Assembly (NCBI GenBank): GCA_963977405.1
Contig: CAXBOY010000019.1
Span: 1-36,323, forward strand
DNA: 36,323 nucleotides
Source of the DNA: UBA5078 sp963977405
GTDB lineage: Bacteria; Pseudomonadota; Gammaproteobacteria; Pseudomonadales; Pseudohongiellaceae
Reading direction: 5' to 3'
Below the pieces are notes generated by a model. That model did not search any database. It worked only from the letters and a program-made list of their open reading frames with translations, and had not been told where the DNA came from. The position numbers and the translations under genes are program-made. Each line of letters starts with the position of its first letter. Within the stretch, counting starts at the first letter, position 1. Shown one piece after another: positions 25,654 through 34,477 of this stretch.

Positions 25654-25713
25654 CGATGTTGCCACTACGAAATTGTGGCAACATCGTGTATAATGCTCGT
25701 CTTTTTACACGAT
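25654..25713 (+). promoter_or_regulatory. Perfect 12-bp palindrome with TATAAT promoter and alternative hairpin
   Basis: CGATGTTGCCAC (25654-25665) and its exact complement (25675-25686) are separated by 9 nt. The -10 TATAAT (25689-25694) begins 2 bp further on, so the palindrome covers the -35 zone; no TTGACA is seen. A second inverted repeat ATCGTGTA / TACACGAT (25683-25690 with 25706-25713) shares 4 nt with the first and ends just before the ribosome-binding site of the 58-residue gene. The first could be an operator or, for read-through from the HTH gene, a hairpin; there is no T run directly after it. Confidence 0.65.
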
Positions 25714-25729
25714 AGGAAAAGGCACAGCT

Positions 25730-25906
25730 ATGGCGACTAAACCCAAGAAGGACCCAGCGTTGGATAATCGCGTCAATCTGGCAGACCATGTCGATGCGTT
25801 TCTAAAATCCGGCGGCAAGGTAAAACAGATCCCCTCTGGAATTAGCGGTCAAACAACCACTAGCGGCCCACGCCAGATCGTCTTGAGTCACAAGAGCAAC
25901 GCCTAG
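25730..25906 (+). CDS. 58-residue protein with SutA-like C-terminal motif
   Basis: ATG at 25730 with AGGAAAAGG upstream, 58 codons to TAG. The start is basic (MATKPKKDPALDNRVN) and the centre reads HVDAFLKSGGKVKQIPSG. The pattern F-L-x-x-GG-K-V-x-x-I also occurs near the end of SutA, a small RNA-polymerase-associated factor of pseudomonads; the acidic N-terminal part of SutA is missing. A role with RNA polymerase is therefore only a suggestion. Good ribosome-binding site, own TATAAT promoter and sensible composition argue for a real gene. The LysR gene begins about 58 bp later on the same strand. Confidence 0.75.
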   Translation: MATKPKKDPALDNRVNLADHVDAFLKSGGKVKQIPSGISGQTTTSGPRQIVLSHKSNA

Positions 25907-25964
25907 CACTCGCACCTGCCATTGAATTTATTTCGTGGCAAGCGACAACCTAAACTGGTCCGCC

Positions 25965-26864
25965 ATGGACACTCAGAATCTCAAAGCATTCGTCGCAGTT
26001 GCAGAGCATCTTTCGTTCTCTGCCGCGGCGGAGCAGCTGCACATCACCCAGCCTGCTATTAGCAAGCGCATTCATCTTCTTGAACAACAGCTGTCCACTT
26101 TACTATTCGATAGAGTAGGAAGGCAGATCTCGCTGACAGAAGCTGGACGCACTCTGCTTCCACTTGCTCAGAATATTCTCGACGCTATTAGTATGGCCAA
26201 GCAGGCCGTGGCAGATTTGTCCGGCGAGGTTCGCGGCCAACTCAAACTGATTACTAGTCATCATATTGGCTTGCATAGATTGCCGCGCGTGTTACGCGAA
26301 TATACGCAACGCTACCCCCAAGTCGATTTAGATATTAGATTCATGGATTCAGCAGAGGCCTATGCCGCGGTGCACAAAGGCGAGTCCGATCTAGGCATCA
26401 TTACCCAAGTCGAAGGCATCGACTCATTGCTTTGCTCGCGCACTATATGGGTCGACAAAATGCATTTTGTCTCTGCCCGACAACACCCTCTCAGCACACT
26501 CCCTAGCGTAAGCCTGAAAGACTTAAGCAATTACCAAGCATTGCTTCCAGAGCGGCGCTTTTACACAACGAAGTTGGTAGAGGCCTTGTTTATGCGCGAT
26601 AAATTAGACCTCAAGATAAACCTTTCGACGAATTTTCTAGAGACGATCAAGGCTCTTATTTCGGCGGGATATGCGTGGGGAGTATTGCCCGATACCATGT
26701 TGCAAGACGACACTCTTAAGGTGTTGCCAGTGAACGACGTCGACACAGGCGAACCTATTTTGCTCAGTCGAAATCTCGACTGCGTCTACCACCAACATAG
26801 ATTAATGAGCAACGCAGGCAAAGCGTTCTTCGATTTATTATGTGAGCGCGCAGATACTCTCTAA
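25965..26864 (+). CDS. LysR-type transcriptional regulator
   Basis: 299 residues. The winged helix is at the N-terminus (MDTQNLKAFVAVAEHLSFSA...TQPAISKRIHLLEQQLSTLLFDR) and the effector domain covers about 90-295 (LKLITSHHIGLHRLPRVL, DLGIITQVEG, LISAGYAWGVLPDTM). The ligand and targets are unknown; LTTR genes often regulate a divergent neighbour, but the upstream gene is on the same strand. ATG at 25965 gives the typical LTTR start; a GTG at 25935 would add 10 residues, and neither has a clear ribosome-binding site. Convergent with the TraB/GumN gene, 16 bp apart. Confidence 0.88.
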   Translation: MDTQNLKAFVAVAEHLSFSAAAEQLHITQPAISKRIHLLEQQLSTLLFDRVGRQISLTEAGRTLLPLAQNILDAISMAKQAVADLSGEVRGQLKLITSHHIGLHRLPRVLREYTQRYPQVDLDIRFMDSAEAYAAVHKGESDLGIITQVEGIDSLLCSRTIWVDKMHFVSARQHPLSTLPSVSLKDLSNYQALLPERRFYTTKLVEALFMRDKLDLKINLSTNFLETIKALISAGYAWGVLPDTMLQDDTLKVLPVNDVDTGEPILLSRNLDCVYHQHRLMSNAGKAFFDLLCERADTL

Positions 26865-26880
26865 ACGCCCAATAAAAATA

Positions 26881-27774
26881 CTATGGGAGTTGGCGAACCT
26901 CGTAGCCCTTGTTGCGCAACATATTGAGAAGCCCGTCTTCGCCCACCAGATGCGCAGCACCAACCAAAACAAACTCTGTATCCGAATCAGTGAACATCGA
27001 TTCTATAATCGGCATCCAATTCAAATTTCGCTCTAGCAGCAAGCTCACATAAAGATCCGGGTGTCCCTCTTTCATATCGGCCACGAAGAGCGAATCGAGC
27101 AACTCATCATCCCCGCTTCGCCAGGCATCGATCATCTGATTCATAGACGTGTCCATCTCATTGAGATCCTCTAGAGATAGGCGTATAAATTCACTCTCAT
27201 TGCCTATACCCATTTCAGCTATGTAACCTATTTGTGCATCTATCGGCTCTAACTCACCCAAGGCTTTAGCATCGCCTATGGCGCGTGCGTTGAAATAGGC
27301 ATCCACGCCCTGCGGGGTAAAACCCAGTTTCTGGAACTCGAAGACCTGCAATGTAGACACCAAGAGACCGGGCTTAAACTTCTCCATCATCTGTATCGGC
27401 ATGCCGATAGTGCCAAGATGATTAGATAAGGCCTGGTAGGTACTCTCGTCCAACACCGTACGTAGACTTTGATCACCTTTGTAAGTTAACTCGTCTAGTA
27501 GTCGTGCCTGCACCGACATGTCGTTGAGTCCTGCGATGTCCGTTTCAAAGTAGAGCTGCTGGGAAGCCTCATAAGCAGTCTCGTACGGAGCTGGCAGTGG
27601 ATAGTCAGAAGGGCGAAGTAGATGTACTGTGCCACCCAAATAGACACTTTGCGAGTCTTTCGTGGCAACCCAAACGGAACTTTGCGCGAGCGCCTGAGAA
27701 CACAGTGTCAGCGCGCTGAGCACAAGGAGTATGTGCGAAATTGCGCTAAAACGGCCAAGAACTTTGCCTTGCAT
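26881..27774 (-). CDS. TraB/GumN family protein, exported
   Basis: 297 residues with a signal peptide (hydrophobic HILLVLSALTLCSQALAQ, cleavage near residue 31). The mature part shows the family landmarks: VYLGGTVHLLRPSDYPLP near the start, YFETDIAG, LLERNLNWMPIIESM, and the C-terminal VLVGAAHLVGEDGLLNMLRNKGYEVRQL. The paired GG-x-H and G-A-H motifs are proposed metal/protease residues in the TraB/GumN/PrgY group. The cellular role of bacterial members is not known. It is divergent from the DUF6164 gene. Length is typical. Confidence 0.85.
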   Translation of the reverse strand: MQGKVLGRFSAISHILLVLSALTLCSQALAQSSVWVATKDSQSVYLGGTVHLLRPSDYPLPAPYETAYEASQQLYFETDIAGLNDMSVQARLLDELTYKGDQSLRTVLDESTYQALSNHLGTIGMPIQMMEKFKPGLLVSTLQVFEFQKLGFTPQGVDAYFNARAIGDAKALGELEPIDAQIGYIAEMGIGNESEFIRLSLEDLNEMDTSMNQMIDAWRSGDDELLDSLFVADMKEGHPDLYVSLLLERNLNWMPIIESMFTDSDTEFVLVGAAHLVGEDGLLNMLRNKGYEVRQLP

Positions 27775-27872
27775 AATATGAACCTTATCGTTTGATTTAC
27801 AGGGGACTTAGCTTAAAGGTAGCATGCAATCCCAGAAAGTAAAAAAAACCGTCCGATCTACCGAGTCTTTTC

Positions 27873-28232
27873 ATGTCAAAACTGCTATTTCGCCTACGTA
27901 ATGTTCCCGACGACGAAGCAGAAGAAGTAAGACAATTGCTTGAGGAACATGGCATCGAAACCTATGAGACTGATGCTGGAAATTGGGGCATCTCGCTACC
28001 TGCAATCTGGCTCGAGAGCGACGCTCAATACGAGCGGGCGAAGTCTTTACTCGACGAGTATCAATTAGCGCGCGCCATCCGGGTTCGGGCCGAGTATGAA
28101 CAGCTACGCAGCCAAGGAGAGCACCCCTCGCTACTGGACAAACTACGCGAACAGCCATTGCAATTCGTCATCTATTGCGCTGCCATCGGCGTAATTTTAT
28201 ACCTTTCCATTAGCAGCTTTTTCAGCTTCTAG
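27873..28232 (+). CDS. DUF6164 family single-pass membrane protein
   Basis: 119 residues. The soluble N-terminal part (about 1-75, LLFRLRNVPDDEAEEVRQLLEEHGIETYET) has a small ferredoxin-like look of the kind seen in signal-transducing PII-like fragments. A membrane helix near the C-terminus (FVIYCAAIGVILYLSISSFF, about 98-117) anchors it. This matches DUF6164 as I know it; no function is established. The ATG at 27873 gives MSKLLFRLRNVPDDE, the usual start. Its TAG stop shares CTAG with the stop of the convergent hydrolase gene. Confidence 0.75.
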   Translation: MSKLLFRLRNVPDDEAEEVRQLLEEHGIETYETDAGNWGISLPAIWLESDAQYERAKSLLDEYQLARAIRVRAEYEQLRSQGEHPSLLDKLREQPLQFVIYCAAIGVILYLSISSFFSF

Positions 28233-28936
28233 GCCCGCGGGCTAAAGCCTATCTTTAGCGTCTCCAAATTGTCGATCCGCCCTTCCATTACATCCCCTGG
28301 CAGAACTGCGCTGACCCCCGCTGGGGTGCCAGTAAAGATCAAATCCCCAGGACGCAAACGATAATAAGTGGACAACTCCGCGATCAACTCGGGGATGCTC
28401 CAGATTAAATCGCTGATCATGCCCTGCTGACGAATCTCGCCGTTAACTAGCAAGGAAATGTTTGCTGAATCTATTCCACCTGCCTGCGCAGCTGGCGTAA
28501 GCGCAGAGACGGGGGCGGAGTTGTCGAAGCCCTTCGCTGTATCCCAGGGTCGCGCTTTGTCCTTTGCTTCGGCCTGCAGATCACGCCGTGTAAAATCGAT
28601 ACCCACTCCATACCCATAGATTGCCGCCTTCGCCTCAATAAGATTAAGGTCTTGCCCCTTTGCTGCTAAATCTTCGCCGGACAACGCCACCACCAGTTCC
28701 ACCTCATGATGGAGGTCTTGCGTGCGCGATGGAAAGGGTAACGTGACCCCATTGTCTGTCACTGCATTGGCTGGCTTGCTGAAGAAAAACGGCGATTCTC
28801 GCTCGGGGGCCCCACCCATCTCCCGTGCGTGGGCCGCATAGTTACGACCAACACAGTAGATGCGATTGACAGGAAAGCGCAGCTCTTGTGCGACAATTGC
28901 GACAGAGGGAGTAGCGGGATCAAAGAGATATTTCAT
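28229..28936 (-). CDS. Fumarylacetoacetate hydrolase family protein
   Basis: 235 residues. The FAH fold is shown by YCVGRNYAAHAREMG, FFFSKPANAV, the metal-binding DLHHEVELVVALSG (Glu-x-Glu), YGVGIDFTRRDLQ, KGFDNSAPVSAL, and LIFTGTPAGVSAVLPGD. Members of this short form include fumarylpyruvate hydrolases, acylpyruvases and oxaloacetate decarboxylases, so the substrate is a beta- or gamma-diketo acid not fixed by sequence. Its neighbours do not form a catabolic pathway. It lies 48 bp behind lhr on the same strand and may be cotranscribed. Confidence 0.88.
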   Translation of the reverse strand: MKYLFDPATPSVAIVAQELRFPVNRIYCVGRNYAAHAREMGGAPERESPFFFSKPANAVTDNGVTLPFPSRTQDLHHEVELVVALSGEDLAAKGQDLNLIEAKAAIYGYGVGIDFTRRDLQAEAKDKARPWDTAKGFDNSAPVSALTPAAQAGGIDSANISLLVNGEIRQQGMISDLIWSIPELIAELSTYYRLRPGDLIFTGTPAGVSAVLPGDVMEGRIDNLETLKIGFSPRA

Positions 28937-28984
28937 ACACTTCCTTCGTTCTTAAATGTGATAGCGCCGCGACAACGGCTGCTT

Positions 28985-31900
28985 CTAGCGTCCGATGTAG
29001 GCCCTTAACCGTGCAGGGAATTCGCGCTGCGTTAGCACTTGCTGTAACTGCCACTGCTCCTGCTCTAGAACCTCACGCAGGAATCTCACCTCATTCTTCT
29101 CGAGTACAGCTAGAGGCAGACCATCTTTATACAAGACACGATTTTTCGCAAGTTTTGCTAAGCGTGTTTCAGGCAAAACAATGCCCAGAAGATTAACGGG
29201 ATCCGCAGCGGCGACGCTAACATACTCCGTGGAACGCTCGCTTGCGTCTTGATTCTTTGCAAACTGTCTTAGCGTGCTAACCGACTCTGGCAATGCAAAT
29301 TGTTCGCCAGCAATTCCTGCAATAAAGCGCCCGCCTCGAATGCTGCCTTGCAACTCCATCGAGCGCAATTTCTGCAACAATACTCGCCATGGCGGTGCAG
29401 AACTTTCTCGCTCGAGAACACGTTTAAAAAGTACACCCCAACGTTCTAAATAAATCAAAATCAGGCGTTCGAGTTGATCGCCATCGAGAGTGGTCACACT
29501 GTCCTGACTTAAGGACTGCTCGCGCATTAAAGACCAGCGCCCAGCATCCTCTACACCGAAGGTTGCGCGGCGTCGACCATTCGAGCGGCCATTTGGTTTG
29601 CGAGCGTCGGGTGTCAATAGTGCGCGTAGGCCAGTGAAGCTATCACTACTCAAGTGTCCCGCGCTGACCAGCTCCGCCAAGCCCTGCTCCAGTTGACTGC
29701 GCAGCAGCCCTGTTCGCCGACTGATTTGGTCAAAGAAGCTGGCACCATGTTGCCTGATGTCATCCTCGATACTTTGCGCTAGAGGGCTAAGAGCGAGGAC
29801 CTCACGCTCCAGTGCAGCCCACTGTGCATCGGCGAGCGCCTCCCAGATATCTTGATTGACGCGCAGCATCAACGTGATTGGCGTACTCTTTATAGGCCCT
29901 GATTTACGCGCGCTAGCACTCGCCGCAGACTTCAAGAAAGGCTTACTGAGACGGCCCCACATCAAGCGTCCGGATATGCACATCACATCTAGCCAAGAAG
30001 GGTCATAGGCGCTTATGCGACTAGGCAGTATATCGGCCTCCCATAGGGTCGCCGGTGCCGCAAGGCCATCGAGCTTGCTAAGACTGCGTTGCAGCAAACC
30101 CTGCCCATCGGCATTATTCGGCACCAGTTCGGGTTTCGCTGGCAGGCGTCGTACCTTGACCTCATGCAGGTCGAACAAGAAACGCATATAGGACTGTAGC
30201 GATACCGGCTTAATACTCTGGCGGTGAGACTCGATGGTATAGCGATGAATACGCTGCAACAGACGCCTCTCACACCATTCCTGTTCTAGCTGCTTCGTTA
30301 ATTTTTCATCTTGTGGGGTGTAGCTCCCTCGAAATACGAAACCCTCTGTCTCAAGGCCGATGAGAGCCACCTCTATAGCATTAAGTTTTATGCCCGACTC
30401 TTGCGCCAAACGCTGTGCCGTAACAGGGCCCAAACCCTCTAGCCTACGCCGCACGATCTCTCGCAACGCAGAATCCTCTTCCCACTCCTCAGCCTTCAAT
30501 ACCTCGGGTAGAGTTAATGCCGGCGTAAATGTACTGTCGGGATATACGCTCTGCAGACATGGCAGGCGTTCCGCCACCAAGTACAAACGACCCGTGGTGC
30601 AACTCATGCTGCAGGCACGACCTTGCTCGATCAACTTCTCCAAAAAGACTTCATAGTGATTCCGCGCAACTTCTTCGGCCGTCATGAATCCGAGCGAGTA
30701 CAAGGCATCGTGCAACTCCTCGCTGGAGCGAACCAATGGCCACGCCTCTTCACGCACTTGTGCGATAGCGGCAGAATCCAATGCACTGTAGGACTGGGTC
30801 TCGGCGGGATCTAACCAGCTTCGATTGCGAATCGCATTAGTGCGCCGCTCCTCGAATGGCGCATCGTCTAAGAAGGCATAGGGGCGCGCATTTATAATCT
30901 CTTGAGCGAAGGGCGATGGCTCGCGCAGGTCTCGTGCAATTAGGGTGAGCTCTCCACTTTCGATAGCGATCAATAGCGCATGCAGACCTTCGTAATCCAT
31001 CGCCTCTGTCAGGCAATCGTTGATTGTCTGTTGGACAAGTGGATGATCTGGCACCTCTCTCTTGCCTTGAATATTCTCGAAGCAAGCGATCTGGTCTGGG
31101 AAAATATGTGCGACAAGATCTTCCGCGTCCATCCTCTGAAACTGAGGCGGCACACGCTTGCCATTGCGATTGCGTTGAATCGCTAAGGAACGCGTGGCAT
31201 TCCAGCGCCAACGCACCTCGAACATCGGGGCATCGAGCAATGCCTGCACCAACACATCTTCGACACTCGCACTCTGTAAATAGGCATAAACCTCTTGTAG
31301 AGGAAAGCTATGCACTGAACCGAGAGAGATAACGATGCTGTCTTCATTGGCAGCGGCCTGCAACTCGAAATTGAAAGTACGACAGAAACGCTTACGCAAT
31401 GCTAAACCCCACGCGCGATTAAGCCTGCTTCCGAAAGGGGAGTGAATCACGACATGCATATCACCTACTTCGTCGAAGAAGCGTTCCATAACTAAGGTCT
31501 TCTGCGTCGGCATTACTTCCAACGCATTGCGTCCGGCCTGCAGGTAGTCAACTAACTGCTGCGCCCCAGAGGGCGGCAAGCGCAGGCTTGTCACTAGCCA
31601 TTGCACCGCATTGGCGCTGGCATCTTCGCTAATATAGTCATCGATCTTCTCACGCAGTTCGCACAACGCCTGGGAGAGTTCTTCGGTCCGGCCAGGCCCT
31701 TCCCCGAACCAAAATGGAATAGTAGGTCGTGCGCCCTGAGCGTCGCGTACCCGAACCTTGAGTCCATCGACTCGCAATAACTGCCAGCTGTGGCTTCCCA
31801 AGGTGAAGATGTCTCCAGGCAGAGTCTCTAACGCGAAGTCCTCGTTAAGCGAACCCACCACGATGTCGTCCGGGTCTAAGACCACTTGATAGTCGAACAT

Positions 31901-33427
31901 GTCGGGAATCGCGCCACCATTGGTTAGGGCCGTCAGGCGAGCATTGCGCCTTGCACTAACACGATTATTGATGACATCTAGATGTAGATAGGCACCCTTC
32001 CTCCCTAAGCGAGTGGAATAGCCATTGCTCAGCATCTTCACCAGTTCATTGAATTCGCTACGCAGTAGCTCACGATAAGGGTATGCGCCATGGAAGAGCT
32101 CGAACAGGGCGTCGAGACAACAACTTCCTTCGCCACCACCTTCGCTGCTGACACTGTTTGCTGCCACCTCTGCGACTATCTGTTGAGCCAAGATATCCAT
32201 GGGCTTCTCGGGCATGAGAATTCTATCGAGCTGTCCCTGCGCTATGCAGTTGAGCAAGGCTGTGCATTCGGCCAGATCGTCCCGGGTCAGGGGAAACAGA
32301 ATTCCTTTTGGCGTGCCGCGCACTGAGTGACCACTACGCCCAACCCGCTGCAAGAACTTCGCGATACTTTTCGGGGAGGAGAATTGCACCACTAGATCGA
32401 CCGAACCCACATCAATGCCCAACTCCATAGAGGCGGTCGCCACCAATACCTTGAGCTTGCCGTCCTTGAGTTTCTGTTCCGCGTTATGACGATGCTCTTT
32501 ACTCATGCTCCCGTGGTGAGAGCTCACCGAGCCCTCGCCTAGGCGATCTGTAAGGGCTAGAGCCAAACGCTCTGAGAGTCGCCGCGTGTTCACGAAAACC
32601 AGCGTTGTGTCGTGGCCCTCGATCAATTGCACAAGCCGTAAATAGAGCTCGTCCCAGACCTCGTTACTCATCAGAGCAGAGAGGGGTGAGCCAGGCACCT
32701 CGAGGCTGACATCCAGCGCGCGCCTATGACCCGTGTCTACTACCACACAGTCATTGTTTGGATGATTGCCCGCCAGATAGTGTGCTACTAAGTCTATGGG
32801 GCGCTGAGTGGCCGAGAGCCCGATGCGCTGCAGCGGTTTGTCCACTAGGCGCTCGAGACGCTCGATTGAAAGCGCAAGGTGAGCGCCCCGCTTGTCGCCG
32901 AGCAAGGCATGGATCTCGTCCACGATGAGCGTGTCGACGTGGCGCAACATCTGACGGCCGCCCTCGCTTGTCAACAGCAGATACAGCGACTCGGGAGTCG
33001 TTACTAGTATATGGGGAGGCGTACGCAGCATGCGCTGCCGCTGCGTTGGAGTGGTGTCGCCAGTGCGCACTGCCACAGTGATATCGGCAGGAGCGTAGGC
33101 GTCTTGCTGTAACTGCTGCGCTAGGCCTTGCAGCGGCTGCTCAAGATTGCGCTGAATATCATTGCTGAGAGCCTTGAGAGGCGAGACATAGACGACGAAT
33201 GTTGTCTGCGGCATTGGGCCCTGCTGGGCAAGCCATAGAAGGCGGTCAATAACCCCATAGAACGCCGCCAGTGTCTTACCGCTACCAGTAGGTGCGCTGA
33301 TCAGAGTGTTCTTACCCGCCTTTATCGCCGGCCATGCCTGGGACTGCGCTTCAGTCGGGGCGCCATAACGCTTGGAGAACCACGCGTTAGCTGCAGGATG
33401 AAAGTCACTCAATGGCATGCTTGGCAT
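28985..33427 (-). CDS. lhr: ATP-dependent helicase Lhr (long form)
   Basis: 1480 residues, close to the 1538 of E. coli Lhr. A superfamily 2 helicase core fills about 1-450: Walker A APTGSGKT at 45-52, VSPLKALSND, TTPESLYLLL, DEIH box at 170-173, LSATQRP (motif III) and QRVGRSGH (motif VI). A winged helix and Lhr-specific domain follow, then a long C-terminal region found only in the bacterial long form (Lhr-Core plus C-terminal domain), with two further repeats of winged-helix type. It translocates 3'-5' on DNA and unwinds DNA-DNA and RNA-DNA; a DNA-repair role is likely. ATG at 33427 or 33418; no strong ribosome-binding site seen. Confidence 0.95.
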   Translation of the reverse strand: MPSMPLSDFHPAANAWFSKRYGAPTEAQSQAWPAIKAGKNTLISAPTGSGKTLAAFYGVIDRLLWLAQQGPMPQTTFVVYVSPLKALSNDIQRNLEQPLQGLAQQLQQDAYAPADITVAVRTGDTTPTQRQRMLRTPPHILVTTPESLYLLLTSEGGRQMLRHVDTLIVDEIHALLGDKRGAHLALSIERLERLVDKPLQRIGLSATQRPIDLVAHYLAGNHPNNDCVVVDTGHRRALDVSLEVPGSPLSALMSNEVWDELYLRLVQLIEGHDTTLVFVNTRRLSERLALALTDRLGEGSVSSHHGSMSKEHRHNAEQKLKDGKLKVLVATASMELGIDVGSVDLVVQFSSPKSIAKFLQRVGRSGHSVRGTPKGILFPLTRDDLAECTALLNCIAQGQLDRILMPEKPMDILAQQIVAEVAANSVSSEGGGEGSCCLDALFELFHGAYPYRELLRSEFNELVKMLSNGYSTRLGRKGAYLHLDVINNRVSARRNARLTALTNGGAIPDMFDYQVVLDPDDIVVGSLNEDFALETLPGDIFTLGSHSWQLLRVDGLKVRVRDAQGARPTIPFWFGEGPGRTEELSQALCELREKIDDYISEDASANAVQWLVTSLRLPPSGAQQLVDYLQAGRNALEVMPTQKTLVMERFFDEVGDMHVVIHSPFGSRLNRAWGLALRKRFCRTFNFELQAAANEDSIVISLGSVHSFPLQEVYAYLQSASVEDVLVQALLDAPMFEVRWRWNATRSLAIQRNRNGKRVPPQFQRMDAEDLVAHIFPDQIACFENIQGKREVPDHPLVQQTINDCLTEAMDYEGLHALLIAIESGELTLIARDLREPSPFAQEIINARPYAFLDDAPFEERRTNAIRNRSWLDPAETQSYSALDSAAIAQVREEAWPLVRSSEELHDALYSLGFMTAEEVARNHYEVFLEKLIEQGRACSMSCTTGRLYLVAERLPCLQSVYPDSTFTPALTLPEVLKAEEWEEDSALREIVRRRLEGLGPVTAQRLAQESGIKLNAIEVALIGLETEGFVFRGSYTPQDEKLTKQLEQEWCERRLLQRIHRYTIESHRQSIKPVSLQSYMRFLFDLHEVKVRRLPAKPELVPNNADGQGLLQRSLSKLDGLAAPATLWEADILPSRISAYDPSWLDVMCISGRLMWGRLSKPFLKSAASASARKSGPIKSTPITLMLRVNQDIWEALADAQWAALEREVLALSPLAQSIEDDIRQHGASFFDQISRRTGLLRSQLEQGLAELVSAGHLSSDSFTGLRALLTPDARKPNGRSNGRRRATFGVEDAGRWSLMREQSLSQDSVTTLDGDQLERLILIYLERWGVLFKRVLERESSAPPWRVLLQKLRSMELQGSIRGGRFIAGIAGEQFALPESVSTLRQFAKNQDASERSTEYVSVAAADPVNLLGIVLPETRLAKLAKNRVLYKDGLPLAVLEKNEVRFLREVLEQEQWQLQQVLTQREFPARLRAYIGR

Positions 33428-33664
33428 CGCTTATCGACAAGGGGATAGACAGAGAATATCCCGCAAGCGTATAAGAATAAAGGGAACTCTCCACCGCGCA
33501 GGACAACGCCCCAAGATGAGGCATCTAGACAGTCCATCACTGCGGATTGACACATAGGAGCAGATTCGCCTATTGTCCAAGACTCGTCTTATTAATGACG
33601 CTGTTTGCGCAAGACTTCAGCCAGAACCATTGGCTTTTTAGGAATCAAGGAACTCAAGGCTATC

Positions 33665-34324
33665 ATGAAGAAGTATCTGTCCGCTTTTTGGAAAGAAAAC
33701 AAGAAGTTCATGCTCTTGCTGCTGACCATTGTCTTCTTTAAAAGCGCTATTGCAGACTTAAATTCGATCTCTGGTCGCTCGATGCAACCCACGCTGCTCG
33801 ACGGCGATAAAGTGTGGGTTAACAAGCTGGCCTATGACATCCGCATTCCATTTACCGACATCTTCCTTGCCTCTCGCGCAGACCCGAACAGAGGCGACAT
33901 CATCATTATCGACTCCGAGGCCGCGGGTAAGCGCCTAGTCAAGCGCATCGTCGGCCTTCCAGGCGACACCATCTATATGCGCAACAACACCTTAGTTATC
34001 AACGGCCAACCTGCGGATTACGAGGTCATCTCTAGTGACACCGACTCGATGATTATTCGTGAACAATTACTCAATTACTCTCATGAAGCCATGCTTTCAG
34101 AGAGCTTTTCGAGTCGAGTCTCCCGCAGCTTTGGGCCCGAGACCGTACCCGAAGATCAGTTCTTCGTTCTCGGAGATAACCGCGACAATAGTGCGGATAG
34201 CCGAATCTACAGCTTTATCCCACGGGACCAGATTATTGGTCGCTCCAGCTCTGTCGTTTTCTCTCTGGATAGTGAGCGCAACTATCTGCCCAGAGCGGAT
34301 CGCTTCATGACGGGACTGCAATAG
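33665..34324 (+). CDS. lepB: Signal peptidase I
   Basis: 219 residues. It cuts Sec and TAT signal peptides at the outer face of the inner membrane. A single N-terminal anchor is visible (MLLLLTIVFFKSAIA, about 16-30). Box B is SISGRSMQPTLLDGD with nucleophile Ser39; the general base Lys93 is in RLVKRIVGLPGD; box E is GDNRDNSADSR. The single anchor and small size differ from E. coli LepB, which has two membrane segments and 324 residues. ATG at 33665 is chosen over 33605 because AAGGAACTCAAGG precedes it and the anchor then lies properly at the N-terminus. lepA and rnc are not beside it. Confidence 0.9.
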   Translation: MKKYLSAFWKENKKFMLLLLTIVFFKSAIADLNSISGRSMQPTLLDGDKVWVNKLAYDIRIPFTDIFLASRADPNRGDIIIIDSEAAGKRLVKRIVGLPGDTIYMRNNTLVINGQPADYEVISSDTDSMIIREQLLNYSHEAMLSESFSSRVSRSFGPETVPEDQFFVLGDNRDNSADSRIYSFIPRDQIIGRSSSVVFSLDSERNYLPRADRFMTGLQ

Positions 34325-34477
34325 TTTTAAAATAGCTCAAGTCCCCACCAAGAGGCGCTGGGGCGTATATCGCCCTGTTCAACCATTACGCTTGCGGTTA
34401 GAATGATCGGCTTCTTTTTGCGCCAAAGCCTTACATCTCAGATGACCCTTGCGCGCCAGTTATTAGGATTAAAACCA

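Noticed and set aside
25315..25906. Toxin-antitoxin pair of the HTH gene and the 58-residue gene
   Set aside because: The genes are 118 bp apart with a separate promoter and palindrome between, and the small protein resembles SutA rather than a toxin.
30360..31332. Several plus-strand frames of 60-102 codons
   Set aside because: All lie antisense within the continuous lhr frame and lack any gene features.
34325..34477. Glycine riboswitch before gcvT
   Set aside because: The conserved aptamer segments known for this class were not seen; only a weak GGGCG-TATAT-CGCCC stem is present.
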